DNA from: Chloroflexota bacterium
GTDB lineage: Bacteria; Chloroflexota; Anaerolineae; UBA4142
Direction: 5' to 3'
Length of the DNA: 27,951 nt
Assembly: GCA_023380675.1 (NCBI GenBank)
Contig: JAMCRS010000005.1
Coordinates: 1 to 27,951 of the forward strand
The position numbers were made by a program, and so were the translations under genes. The notes under the pieces were generated by a model that did no database searches, was not told where the DNA came from, and saw nothing but the letters and a program-made list of their open reading frames with translations. This document shows positions 13,439 to 22,494 of this stretch, one piece after another (position 1 is the first letter of the stretch; every line of letters starts with the position of its first letter).

Positions 13439-15139
13439 ATGCATAGGGTTGCTGTTTCTATCGTATTGGTCATGCTGTTCGTCAGTCTGTCAAGCGCGGT
13501 GGCGAGTTCCAGCTCGCCTGACCCGGTATCGTGGCAGGTCGATATCACGGTCCCCTTTACACGTCAAGACGTGTCTCAGCCGGGCTGGGCAACGCGGCGG
13601 AACCAACTCCTGAGTGCGTTGTCGACTCGGCTGAAGAGTCGGGGCGCGCGGGTTACGGTTCGCGAATCCCCGCGATCCGACCAGGGAATCGACGACCTGT
13701 TTCACGTCGACGGAACAGGGACGCTGCAGCAATTCAAAATGGCCGTGTATGACGACCTCTCTCCCGTCGGCGGTTTGCTGTCTGGCCCGACCATCATGAA
13801 ACTTGCCGGGAAGGTGTCACGCGGCGAACAGCTGCACGTGGCGGTTGACAGCAATCTCTCGACCGGCTATGCATGGGACCTGACGCAGGCCGACTCTTCA
13901 CTCGTACAGCGAACGGGACAGCGCGAACTCGTCTCGGATACCAATCTTCTCGGCGCGCCTTTCAAGGAATACGTGACGCTTGCCGCTGTCCAGGACGGCG
14001 ACGCGAGCGTGACTCTAACCTATGGGCGTCCCTGGGAAGGTCCCATCGCGGTGGTCAGTCATGTCACGCTTCAGTCGGATCGACTAGCGGCATTGGTGGA
14101 CCTGGCCAACCCGACGTCTCCCCAGCACGCACCCCTGCCCTCGAACACCGAGCAGCACGCGCCGATCCTGGCTGCCCCGCAATCCCTGCCCACTTCATTC
14201 GATTGGAGGTCGCAGACGACTCTTCCCGCGATCCGAGATCAGGGATCTTGTGGAGGATGCTGGGCCTTTGCGACTGTAGGCGCGATGGAAGCCGGTATGG
14301 CGATCGCGAACGGCACGCCGAATATCAATCTATCCGAGCAGTACTTGATCTCGTGTAACCTGGACGGCTGGAGCTGCAATGGCGGCTGGTGGGCCCACGA
14401 CTATCACGAATCAGAATCCGGGCAGAAAGCGAATCCGCCGGGCGCGGTGCTCGAGTCCGACCTGCCGTACGTTGCCGCGAGCACCTCGTGCAATGCGACT
14501 TTTAGCCACCCGTACAAACTGAGCAGCTGGCACTACGTCGGCAACAGCTACAGCATTCCATCGGTGAGCTCGATCAAGCAGGCGATTTACACCAACGGTC
14601 CGGTCGCCGCGGCGGTTTGCGCCGGCTGGGGTTTTCAAACGTATCGGGGCGGCGTTTTCAACGGCGACGATTCAGGCACTTGCGGTTCAGGTGAGGTGAA
14701 TCACGCCATCGTCCTGGTAGGCTGGAATGATGCCAGCAGCACGTGGATCCTGCGCAACTCGTGGGGATCAGGATGGGGCGAGAGCGGCTACATGGAGATT
14801 CCGTGGACTTCGTCGAACGTGGGCTTCGCGGCGAACTACGTCACCTATCAGGCTCCTCAGGTCTGCTATTCGGCGACGCGCACGTCCAGCCCATCCAATG
14901 GCGGCGCGGTTAACGTGTCCACGTCTCCAAACTGCAACGGCACGCAATACAGCTCCGGGACCAGTTTGACCTATACTGCCGTGCCGGCGAGCGGCTATCG
15001 TTTTGCGAACTGGAGTGGGGGCTTGACGGGGACCGCGAACCCGGCAACCACGACCGTCTCCGCAAACACGAATGTCGTCGCAAACTTTATACTGCGGACC
15101 GGTCCGGCTTGGTCGTTTATCCCTTTCATCTCTAAATAG
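13439..15139 (+). CDS. Secreted papain-family protease with chagasin-like inhibitor domain and InlB-type repeat
   Basis: The 566-aa protein has a signal peptide (1-22) and a pro-region. A chagasin-like (inhibitor family I42) domain follows at about 121-212: SNLSTGYAW at 138 matches the NPTTGY loop and RPWEG at 197 the RPW loop. Next is a C1 peptidase domain (about 250-470) with Gln268, catalytic Cys274 in QGSCGGCWAF, His422 in VNHAIVLVGW and Asn440 in RNSWGSGWG. The tail is one bacterial InlB-type repeat (about 478-551; SGYRFANWSGG), ending in WSFIPFISK. Chagasins block papain-type enzymes, so the domain may keep the enzyme latent or act as its prodomain. ATG 13439 is chosen at the signal peptide; the frame opens earlier at 13367 without signal-like sequence. 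It has its own promoter and stands alone. Confidence 0.9.
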   Translation: MHRVAVSIVLVMLFVSLSSAVASSSSPDPVSWQVDITVPFTRQDVSQPGWATRRNQLLSALSTRLKSRGARVTVRESPRSDQGIDDLFHVDGTGTLQQFKMAVYDDLSPVGGLLSGPTIMKLAGKVSRGEQLHVAVDSNLSTGYAWDLTQADSSLVQRTGQRELVSDTNLLGAPFKEYVTLAAVQDGDASVTLTYGRPWEGPIAVVSHVTLQSDRLAALVDLANPTSPQHAPLPSNTEQHAPILAAPQSLPTSFDWRSQTTLPAIRDQGSCGGCWAFATVGAMEAGMAIANGTPNINLSEQYLISCNLDGWSCNGGWWAHDYHESESGQKANPPGAVLESDLPYVAASTSCNATFSHPYKLSSWHYVGNSYSIPSVSSIKQAIYTNGPVAAAVCAGWGFQTYRGGVFNGDDSGTCGSGEVNHAIVLVGWNDASSTWILRNSWGSGWGESGYMEIPWTSSNVGFAANYVTYQAPQVCYSATRTSSPSNGGAVNVSTSPNCNGTQYSSGTSLTYTAVPASGYRFANWSGGLTGTANPATTTVSANTNVVANFILRTGPAWSFIPFISK

Positions 15140-15273
15140 CAACCCGGTTGAAAGTGTGCGGGGCGCGCCGGAGACACGACGATCCGCCCGTTTGTTTTCG
15201 CCCGGTCCTGCGGCGGTGTACAGAGCCGCTCAGCCCAAGGTCGCCGAAACGCCCAGCTGCCAATAAAACTATG

Positions 15274-15316
15274 CGCGGCCGGCCATTCCCAACAGCAACG
15301 GGATAGGCCGGCCGCG
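15274..15316. terminator. Long GC hairpin between convergent genes
   Basis: CGCGGCCGGCC (15274-15284) pairs with GGCCGGCCGCG (15306-15316), an 11-bp stem topped by a second CCC/GGG helix. On the minus strand it is followed by CATAGTTTTATT, so it most likely terminates the lipoprotein gene ending at 15393. It may also serve the protease gene on the plus strand. Confidence 0.55.
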
Positions 15317-15392
15317 TTCGCGCCCGGCGTCTTTGCCGAGGCAAGAGTCTAGCCGGGGAGTCAAGAACGAATGCTACTTTTTTCGGCCGGAT

Positions 15393-16028
15393 TTACGGAC
15401 ATACGTCGAACCCGGTCGCCGGGTTTGTGCCGTCCGGTTTGAAGAATTCGTTTACCTGATTGTTCTGATCCACCCAGAAAACACGCGCGATGAACGGCAT
15501 GCACTGTAGAACAGTTGTCGTTTTCCAATCCGAAACGGCGAGCGCGGAGCTATTTGGGGCAATGTCGCTGTCCACTTTAGGGGTCTCGCCGAACGACTGG
15601 GGTTCGTCCGGCTGGTAAATCTTGACGAACCAGCGGAAGGGCTGCGTCTGCCCGGTGGTGTTGAGAAACGTCACGAGGAACTGGGGCGGCTGCTCCGAGA
15701 CCCCCGGGTTAGGCCGAATTTGGATCCCCGTGACGTAGATGCCCGGCGTAACGGTCGCCGTCGCCGTCGGGCGCGGGCGTGGCGTTGCTGCACGCTTGGT
15801 CGGAGCCGTCGTCGGGCCAAGAGTGGGCGTGGCTGTCCCCGCCGCCGTCGCCGTGGCCGCCGGCGTATCTGTCCCCGTCGGCGCCGTTTGCGCGGCGAGC
15901 GTAGGCACGGCAGAGACTGTCGGTGTCCCGGTGGGTGAACCGGCAAATGCGGGGCTGCACCCGGCAAGCGCAATAACGGTTATGCCAAACGTGAGCGTTG
16001 CGATCGAGCGGATGATTCTATTTTGCAC
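15393..16028 (-). CDS. Lipoprotein with Thr/Pro-rich linker and C-terminal beta domain
   Basis: The 211-aa product begins with a lipoprotein signal ending in the lipobox ALAGC (Cys about 24). A Thr/Ala/Pro-rich linker of about 65 residues follows, then a domain of about 110 residues starting GIYVTGIQIRPNPG, with FLVTFLNTTGQTQPFRWFVKIYQ and ending TGFDVCP. This kind of surface lipoprotein with a CARDB/FxLD-like beta domain is common in Chloroflexota; its ligand is unknown. Two Cys in the last domain could form a disulphide. GTG 16028 is chosen because it starts the signal peptide and GGAGG lies 10 nt upstream; the frame upstream is open but looks non-coding. Confidence 0.75.
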   Translation of the reverse strand: MQNRIIRSIATLTFGITVIALAGCSPAFAGSPTGTPTVSAVPTLAAQTAPTGTDTPAATATAAGTATPTLGPTTAPTKRAATPRPRPTATATVTPGIYVTGIQIRPNPGVSEQPPQFLVTFLNTTGQTQPFRWFVKIYQPDEPQSFGETPKVDSDIAPNSSALAVSDWKTTTVLQCMPFIARVFWVDQNNQVNEFFKPDGTNPATGFDVCP

Positions 16029-16296
16029 GGTTACGTATCCTCCAGATTGATGGCGATTCCCGAATCGTAACGAGGTGGCGGCTGGCTTGCCCGGCACACC
16101 GGTTTCACTTGCAGTTACTTGTGGTCGCGGTTGGGCCTCTCGGCGCACACTTGCGGACTCCCAAGCGCCCGCGCCCGCATATCTTTGTACTGCCTGGCGG
16201 AACGTAGGAATGAACTCGCCAACCGCAGCAGCCTCTACAGTGATTAACGTCGCGAAGCGTTTTTTGATACGAGCGATGATGGAGACGACACAGCAA
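16029..16296. other. Intergenic stretch upstream of the lipoprotein gene
   Basis: It should hold the promoter of the minus-strand lipoprotein gene, but I find no pair of good hexamers. The open frame that covers it reads like random translation. No repeat or RNA gene is seen. Confidence 0.35.
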
Positions 16297-16332
16297 GAAC
16301 GGCGGGACCATTTATGCAGTGTCCCGCCGTTC
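16297..16332 (-). terminator. Terminator-like hairpin after the trehalose synthase gene
   Basis: GAACGGCGGGAC (16297-16308) pairs perfectly with GTCCCGCCGTTC (16321-16332), a 12-bp stem with a 12-nt loop. On the minus strand it comes about 65 nt after the stop codon at 16398, with only a short U-rich tail. It probably ends the otsAB-treS transcript. Confidence 0.6.
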
Positions 16333-16397
16333 TGTGGTCTCGAGGTTTGTGTCCGGGCGCCGGGCATCGGCGCGCGGACTCGAGGGTTCAAGCGGAA

Positions 16398-19300
16398 TTA
16401 GCAGCTGGGTCGCCCGTGCACGGGTGTGGCGGCGTCTGGCCGGCTTTCAAATAATCTCGCGAGGCTCGTGAGGGCGATCTCCGCTTGCCGCGGTTGGTTC
16501 CTGAGCGCGTCGACGAGAGTGTACAGCGCCTTTTCCACCATGTAGAACTCGAGCATGGGTTGGAGCTCGTCCTTCGGCAATAGATCGGCTTTGCGCGCGC
16601 CGTCCAGGTAAGTGGACAGGAATGCGGCGCTCACCAAGCGGTACCAGTAGCGCGCCCAGGGTCCCAGGAAGGAGAGGTCTTCACTTCGCACACGCGAGTC
16701 CTTGAGGCCGACGATCGACGCGCGCTGGAAGGAAAGGAGCATGGCGGCGACGTCCGACAGCGGCGAGCGCTTGATGCGTCGCTGGCTGACCGGCCGGCTC
16801 AGGTCCCCGTCGAAATTGCTGACAACGCAGTCCTTGCCGGTGTACAGGATTTGACCCAGGTGGTAATTTCCGTTACAGCGAATACGCGCGCCGGAGATCT
16901 TGCGGTCGAGCAGGAAATGAAAGCGCTTGTTGGTCTCCTGGGCGAGGCCGATAGCGTGAATGCGCTCGCGGCCGTCGGCGAGCCATTCCGCCTCGCGACG
17001 CGCCAGCGCCAGAGCCTCGTTGCACTGCGCGCGGACCGCCTCGTAAAGTCCGCGTTGGTAATGGAGCGAGAACGCTTCGGGCGCAAAATCCGGCTCCTTC
17101 GATTCCGACGCGAGCGCCTCGTGCAATTCCGCGGTCCGTTTCGCGAGGATGCGCACGAATTCCAGGTACGGTCCGATGATGGCGTGGATGAGCGTCGGCG
17201 TCTGCTCCGGTCCGGGCACGGTGTCCGCCCCGATCGGGATCTCGTTCAGTTCCGATCGCCGCGCGCCCACTTGCTCGAAGAAATGCGTCAGCGTGTCTTG
17301 CGTGTAGCGCCACCCGTTCTCCTCGTAGGCGACGAAGCCATTCAGGATCGCCACCGTCGTCGGCTCGTGCGCTTTGTCCCCATACTCGATGTATCCGGCG
17401 ACCGGCACGATGTGGGCGAACAGAGTCTTGTCCATCAGAAAGCGCCGCAGCTCGAGATCGGGACTGGTGCCGGTGTAGACGGTTCGGTGCAGTTGGAGGA
17501 ACACCTGGTCGGAGTAGACGAACGTCGCGCTGTCTGGGTCTGACTTGACGCTGGTCGGATCGCATCGGTCCGGATCGGGAAATCGAAAGCCGCGAAACTC
17601 CGGCGTCATGCAGCCCCGAATCTCGCCGAGGGCCGCTTTCTGGCGTCGATGGTGGATCATCGCGTCAGCGAGCGCGTTCGGGAGGGAGGCGGTCTGGCTG
17701 GCGTCATACAAGATCGTCTCCGGCGCAGAGCCGCCGGTCAACGCGACGATGGCCGATTGCGGGGATTCGCTCTGAATGCGGCGCGCTTGGTCGCCGGCGG
17801 CGCACCCGATCGGCAGCACGAACAAGTTTCCATTCCCCTCCGTGAACTCGACGCGCACCAGCGCCAGCTGCTCTTCGGTCGGGCTCTGCGGCACGGGCAG
17901 GCTTCCGACGATCTCGGTGGAACGAACGGTTCGCCCTGATTCGTTGAACCACGGCTGCGCCATCAAGAAGCGGGGCAACTGTTCTTCGAGCAGCCCCTTG
18001 GCCGGCCGCGCCAAGAGAGAGACCCAGGAACTCGCGTAAGCTACCGCCGGCGGTTGCGCCGGCGTTCGTTCGGCCGGTCCTGGCGGCTCGGCGCGCTGCG
18101 GCTCGAGCGAAAACCAGTAGATGTCGTGAGGCCCCAGCGTCACAAAATACATTCCATCGCGGATCGGCGGCAGCTTGGTCCGGCCGAAGATCTCCTTCGG
18201 CGCTGTCCCCTTGAACTCGGCGAGGTCGAATTCGGCGCCCTGCACGAATCGAGAAAGATTGGCCACGACCAGGATGCGCTCGTCCTGGTACCGTCGAATG
18301 AATGCCAATATCTTGCGGTTCTCCGAAGGGAGAACTTCAAAGGACCCGCGGCCAAAAGCCTTGAAGCGCTTGCGCATGGCGATCAGCCGCTTCATCCACC
18401 ACAGGAGCGAATACGGGTTGTTTTGCTGCACCTCCACGTTATCCGCTTCGTAGTGATAGGCCGGATCGATGATGATCGGAAGGTAGAGCCGCTGTGGATT
18501 GCCGCCGGAAAAGCCGGCGTTTCGGTCCGAGCTCCACTGCATGGGGGTGCGAACCCCGTTGCGGTCGCCCAGATAGATATTGTCCCCCATGCCGATCTCG
18601 TCCCCGTAATACAGGACCGGCGACCCGACCAGCGAGAAGAGCAGTCCGTTGATCAACTCGATCCGCTTGCGATGGTTTCCCAGCAGCGGCGCCAGCCGAT
18701 GTCGGATCCCCAGATTGATGCGCGCGCGATCGTCGCGGGCGTAAACTCGATACATGTAATCGCGTTCTTCGTCCGTTACCATCTCAAGCGTCAGCTCATC
18801 GTGATTTCGCAGGAACACCGCCCACTGGCAGTTCTCTGGGATGGGCGGCGTATTGTGCAGCACTTCGATGATCGGAAAGCCCTCTTCCATACTGATCGCC
18901 ATGAAAAGGCGCGGCATCAGCGGAAAGTGAAACGCCATGTGGCACTCTTTCCCCTGATCGAAATAGGCGACCGCATCCTCCGGCCACTGATTCGCCTCGG
19001 CGAGGAGCATGCGGTTCTTGAAATTCTGATCGATCCGGCTGCGGAGCGACTTTAGGAAATCGTGCGTTTCCGGAAGGTTCTCGCAATTCGTGCCTTGCTG
19101 CTTGAAGAGGTACGGGACCGCGTCCAAGCGCAGCCCGTCGACCCCCAGGCGCAGCCAAAAATCCACTACCTTGAACATCTCGTCCCGGACTTCTGGGTTC
19201 TCGTAATTGAGGTCGGGCTGGTGCGAATAAAAGCGGTGCCAATAATAGGCTTTCGCGACCGAATCCCAGGACCAGTTGGACGACTCGGTGTCCTTGAAGA

Positions 19301-19757
19301 TGATGCGGGCTTCCGGGAACTTTTCCGGCGTGTCGCTCCACACGTAATAGTTGCGCCATCGGCTTTCCGGCTCCGCATGGCGAGCGCGCTGGAACCACGG
19401 GTGCTGATCGGACGTGTGGTTGAGGACGAGCTCGGTGATCACGCGCAGCCCGCGTTGGTGCGCCCGGTCCAGAAACACTTTAAAGTCCCGGAGCGTCCCG
19501 TAGTTCGGATGGATATTCATATAGTCGGAGACGTCGTAGCCGTCGTCCTTGAGCGGCGATGGATTGAAAGGGAGCAGCCAGATCGCCGTCACGCCCAGGT
19601 CGTGCAAATAGTCCAGTTTCTCAGTCAGCCCCCGAAAATCGCCGATCCCATCGCGATCGCTGTCGTAAAACGCTCGGACGTGGACCTCATAAATAATGGC
19701 ATCTCTGAACCACAGGGGGTCGTCGTCGACGCCGGTCACCTTGTCGTTCGGCCGCAT
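16398..19757 (-). CDS. treS: Trehalose synthase fused to a maltokinase-like domain (kinase residues lost)
   Basis: TreS interconverts maltose and trehalose. The GH13 part (about 1-570) is intact: LPFNPSPLKDDGYDVSDY, nucleophile Asp212 in DGLRLDAV, acid/base Glu254 in LLAEANQWPED, Asp320 in RNHDELTLE. A maltokinase-like part follows (about 585-1100), as in the usual TreS-Mak fusions of about 1100 aa. In active maltokinases the catalytic loop reads H-G-D-x-H-L-G-Q and the metal site D-F-E. Here they read N962-G-N964-Y-H-L-G-Q and N981-F-D983. The catalytic and metal-binding Asp are thus both Asn, so the kinase should be inactive, although the fold (YHLGQILYTGKD, RRIKRSPLSDVAAML) is retained. 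GAGGTG stands 7 nt before the ATG. The gene is 171 bp downstream of otsAB and probably cotranscribed. Confidence 0.93.
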   Translation of the reverse strand: MRPNDKVTGVDDDPLWFRDAIIYEVHVRAFYDSDRDGIGDFRGLTEKLDYLHDLGVTAIWLLPFNPSPLKDDGYDVSDYMNIHPNYGTLRDFKVFLDRAHQRGLRVITELVLNHTSDQHPWFQRARHAEPESRWRNYYVWSDTPEKFPEARIIFKDTESSNWSWDSVAKAYYWHRFYSHQPDLNYENPEVRDEMFKVVDFWLRLGVDGLRLDAVPYLFKQQGTNCENLPETHDFLKSLRSRIDQNFKNRMLLAEANQWPEDAVAYFDQGKECHMAFHFPLMPRLFMAISMEEGFPIIEVLHNTPPIPENCQWAVFLRNHDELTLEMVTDEERDYMYRVYARDDRARINLGIRHRLAPLLGNHRKRIELINGLLFSLVGSPVLYYGDEIGMGDNIYLGDRNGVRTPMQWSSDRNAGFSGGNPQRLYLPIIIDPAYHYEADNVEVQQNNPYSLLWWMKRLIAMRKRFKAFGRGSFEVLPSENRKILAFIRRYQDERILVVANLSRFVQGAEFDLAEFKGTAPKEIFGRTKLPPIRDGMYFVTLGPHDIYWFSLEPQRAEPPGPAERTPAQPPAVAYASSWVSLLARPAKGLLEEQLPRFLMAQPWFNESGRTVRSTEIVGSLPVPQSPTEEQLALVRVEFTEGNGNLFVLPIGCAAGDQARRIQSESPQSAIVALTGGSAPETILYDASQTASLPNALADAMIHHRRQKAALGEIRGCMTPEFRGFRFPDPDRCDPTSVKSDPDSATFVYSDQVFLQLHRTVYTGTSPDLELRRFLMDKTLFAHIVPVAGYIEYGDKAHEPTTVAILNGFVAYEENGWRYTQDTLTHFFEQVGARRSELNEIPIGADTVPGPEQTPTLIHAIIGPYLEFVRILAKRTAELHEALASESKEPDFAPEAFSLHYQRGLYEAVRAQCNEALALARREAEWLADGRERIHAIGLAQETNKRFHFLLDRKISGARIRCNGNYHLGQILYTGKDCVVSNFDGDLSRPVSQRRIKRSPLSDVAAMLLSFQRASIVGLKDSRVRSEDLSFLGPWARYWYRLVSAAFLSTYLDGARKADLLPKDELQPMLEFYMVEKALYTLVDALRNQPRQAEIALTSLARLFESRPDAATPVHGRPSC

Positions 19758-19881
19758 TGCTGTTCACCTCAGGCGGATGATGGTAGTATGAATCGCGTTC
19801 GCACGCGCGGTCGCCGGCGTGTCGGAATCGCGCCGGTGTCGGCTCTCGGTCCCGTTGCCGGCCAGGTCTGGGCGCGCCGAC

Positions 19882-19926
19882 CGAGCGCACCCGGATCGCA
19901 CCAGTCGAGCGCAACCCGGTCGCACC
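19882..19926. repeat. Two imperfect 24-bp tandem repeats between otsAB and treS
   Basis: The segments 19882-19902 and 19906-19926 are near-identical 21-mers at a 24-bp pitch (both start CGAGCGCA and end TCGCACC). They differ by one shifted base in the middle. They begin 2 bp after the otsAB stop codon on the transcribed strand. A tandem duplication or a repeated protein site are both possible. Confidence 0.5.
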
Positions 19927-19928
19927 GC

Positions 19929-22274
19929 TCAAGAGCGGAGCAGCGTGTTCGACAACTCTTTCAGCAGGTCGAGCAACTGCGCCGGTCCGTGCAAGTTAAA
20001 GCGCGCATACGACCGGCTCATTCCTACCTTGATGGAATAGGCGGGCGCGGGAAGGGCTTTGAAGAGGTCTTCGTCGGTCACGTCGTCGCCGGCCGCGAGG
20101 ATAAACTCGTACTCCGGGTTGGCGAGCCAGCGCAGACTGGCCGCCCCCTTGTCGACGCCCGCATTGCGCACCTCGACCACCTTGCTGCCGGGCAGGACCT
20201 GGACGTCGATATTCGCCGTGAATTGGACCAGGTCATCGACGAGCTCACGCGCTCGCGCCGCTCCCAGTTCGGGGTCCGCCTTGCGATAGTGCCACACGAT
20301 CGAGAATTGCTTCTCTTCGACGAGAGAGCCGGGAAGGCGGTCCGCGTACATTTCGAGGATTGGCAAAAGGTCCGGTTTCCAGTCGTTCTTGAGCGGCTTG
20401 AGCATTTCCCAGTCCGCGCCGAGCGGCTTGAGCCAGGCGCCGTGTTCCGCGACCAGGTTCAGGTCAAGGCGGCCGAGCCAGCTCTCGACCGTTTCCCTGT
20501 CCCGGCCGCTGATGACGACGACATCGGTCGCCGGCGCGATCAGTTGGGCCAACAGCTGCAACAGCTCCTTGGATGGCCGCGCGTTCGTTGGAACCGAAAC
20601 GAAGGGAGTCAGAGTGCCGTCGTAATCGAGGAGCAGCAATCTCCGGCGCGCCCGTGCGAAGTCCGCGACGAGGCGCTCTCTTGCATCGCTCAACAGGTAG
20701 TGGAAATCGAACTTCGCCTGAGCGCCTTGCAGCGACAACAGCGTCTCGATAAAGTCTTCCGCCCAACGGACGACGTTGTAGCGCTCGAGCCGGGTCTGCA
20801 TGATCCGAATGCGGCGGGTTTGCTCCTCCCGCGGCATCTCCAGGGCTTCCTTGATCGCCGCGGCGATATCCTCAATGTATCCCGGCGCGATGGTGATCGC
20901 TTCCGCGAGCTCCTTGGCCGCGCCGGCAGTTTCGCTCAATATTAATACCCCGGTCTGGTCCGGACGACTCGCGACGTACTCCTTGGCGACGAGGTTCATG
21001 CCGTCTCTCAACGGCGTGACGAGGGCGACGTCGCTCAGCGTGTACAGCGCGGAGAGCGGAGCCGAAGGCAGAAAGCGATACTGGTAGAGAATCGGCGTCC
21101 AGGTGACCGTCGCAAACCGTCCGTTGATCTTGCCGACCAGCTCGTCGATGCTTCGTTTGGTCTGCTGATAATGGTCCACGCCGATTCGCGATGGAACGAC
21201 CACCATCGACAGAACGACCTTGCCGTGCCAGTCGGGGTTTTGCTCCAAAAACAATTCGTACCCGCTGAGCCGGTTGATGACCCCTTTGGTGTAATCCAGC
21301 CGGTCGATGGAAAGCACGACTTTGGAGTCGCGGATCGTCTTCGCCAATTCGTTCCTGAGCTTGTTTGTCTCGGATGAGCGCGCGGCACGGTTGAACTTGT
21401 CGAAATCGATTCCCATCGGGAACGTTTCGACTCGTTTCAAGCGCCCGTCGACCAACATCTGGCCCACGTTGTGCTCGTACCCGAGAACTCGCAGGGCGCA
21501 GCGTAGAAAATTCTCGGTATAGTCCTGCGTGTGAAACCCGACCAGGTCCGCCCCGAGCATCCCTTCCAGGATTTCGGCCCGCCATTGGGCCGGCAGAAGA
21601 CAAAAGATCTCGAACGATGGAAAGGGAATGTGAAGGAAGAAGCCGATCGGGACGTCCGGCGAGCGCTGCCGGAGCATTTTGGGGAGCAGCATGAGGTGAT
21701 AGTCGTGGACCCACACGACGTCGCCGGGCCGCAGCACCTGCATGATCGCATCACAGTAGACCTGGTTTACCTCGCGGTATTGCTGCCAATAACTGCGATC
21801 GAACAACGCGTACGGAGGAAAGTAATGGAAGAGCGGCCAGACGGTGCTGTTGCAGAACCCGAGGTAGAATTTGTCCATCGCCTCTTCGGTCAAAAAGACC
21901 GGGTAGGCGTGGAATTCGCTTGCGCCCTCTTTGAGCAGATCCCTCTTGTCTTCGTCGACACTGATCCCCGGCCACCCGATCCACACATAGTCTGATTTGG
22001 CGAAGGACGACCCCTTGAGCGACTCGAGGTATGCGCTCAAGCCGGACACCAGCCCACCCATGCTTTCGTGAAAGCCCAGTTCGCCGTTTTCTTCGGCGAC
22101 GGTGATCGGAAGCCGGTTGGACACAATGAGGAGGCGATTGCGTGCGCCTGACGCGGCCGCTCGGGCGCGCGTTGGCTCGGGCGACATGTTCGCGCCGCGA
22201 GAGGCGCCGTCGCTAGCCGGTGTTATCGTTGGGGCCGTCACCGCGGTTGAATCGAGCAGGCGATCAGTTTGCAT
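19929..22274 (-). CDS. otsA: Bifunctional trehalose-6-phosphate synthase/phosphatase (OtsA-OtsB fusion)
   Basis: It makes trehalose-6-phosphate from UDP-glucose and glucose-6-phosphate and then removes the phosphate. The 781-aa product has a disordered N-terminus of about 45 residues. A GT20 domain (about 46-510) has RLLIVSNRLPITV, HDYHLMLLP at 190, SIDRLDYTKGV with Arg325 and Lys330, and DGMNLVAKE at 424. A HAD phosphatase follows (about 535-775) with DYDGTL (Asp550, Asp552), VVISGRDRETVESWL, and AAGDDVTDEDLF. Both active sites look complete. ATG 22274 is chosen because GGAGGAG lies 8 nt upstream and the frame further upstream runs through the terminator at 22495-22532. Trehalose made here is the substrate of the TreS encoded next. 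Confidence 0.95.
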   Translation of the reverse strand: MQTDRLLDSTAVTAPTITPASDGASRGANMSPEPTRARAAASGARNRLLIVSNRLPITVAEENGELGFHESMGGLVSGLSAYLESLKGSSFAKSDYVWIGWPGISVDEDKRDLLKEGASEFHAYPVFLTEEAMDKFYLGFCNSTVWPLFHYFPPYALFDRSYWQQYREVNQVYCDAIMQVLRPGDVVWVHDYHLMLLPKMLRQRSPDVPIGFFLHIPFPSFEIFCLLPAQWRAEILEGMLGADLVGFHTQDYTENFLRCALRVLGYEHNVGQMLVDGRLKRVETFPMGIDFDKFNRAARSSETNKLRNELAKTIRDSKVVLSIDRLDYTKGVINRLSGYELFLEQNPDWHGKVVLSMVVVPSRIGVDHYQQTKRSIDELVGKINGRFATVTWTPILYQYRFLPSAPLSALYTLSDVALVTPLRDGMNLVAKEYVASRPDQTGVLILSETAGAAKELAEAITIAPGYIEDIAAAIKEALEMPREEQTRRIRIMQTRLERYNVVRWAEDFIETLLSLQGAQAKFDFHYLLSDARERLVADFARARRRLLLLDYDGTLTPFVSVPTNARPSKELLQLLAQLIAPATDVVVISGRDRETVESWLGRLDLNLVAEHGAWLKPLGADWEMLKPLKNDWKPDLLPILEMYADRLPGSLVEEKQFSIVWHYRKADPELGAARARELVDDLVQFTANIDVQVLPGSKVVEVRNAGVDKGAASLRWLANPEYEFILAAGDDVTDEDLFKALPAPAYSIKVGMSRSYARFNLHGPAQLLDLLKELSNTLLRS

Positions 22275-22461
22275 TGGATTCGCTCCTCCCCGTATCTCGT
22301 CGCCCGGCTGCGAGCCGCCGTGACGACTCGACGCAGGCCAGGTTTTCCCCTCGCGCACCACGCGGTCGCGCCCGATGACCGCGACGCGAGTATCCGCCGA
22401 TTCGTTGCTCGCTCGCCCGGCAATGGCGACCTGTTGCTCGCGACGGCCGCGGATTTTCAAG

Positions 22462-22467
22462 ATTATA
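22462..22467 (-). promoter_or_regulatory. -10 element for otsAB-treS
   Basis: A perfect TATAAT on the minus strand sits just after the terminator of the upstream gene. No good -35 is found at 16-18 bp, because that position falls between the terminator U-run and the hexamer. The leader to the otsAB ATG would be about 180 nt. An alternative sigma factor or an activator may be needed. Confidence 0.4.
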
Positions 22468-22494
22468 CACCGTTTGGAGTTTTCGCGCGTAGCG

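Noticed and set aside
16029..16391. N-terminal extension of the lipoprotein frame at 15393-16028
   Set aside because: The extension crosses the terminator hairpin of the treS transcript and reads as random sequence, while GTG 16028 starts a proper lipoprotein signal.
19062..20945. Long open frame (627 codons) on the plus strand
   Set aside because: It is antisense to treS and otsAB and spans their intergenic gap; no recognisable motifs and an Arg/Gln-rich random composition.
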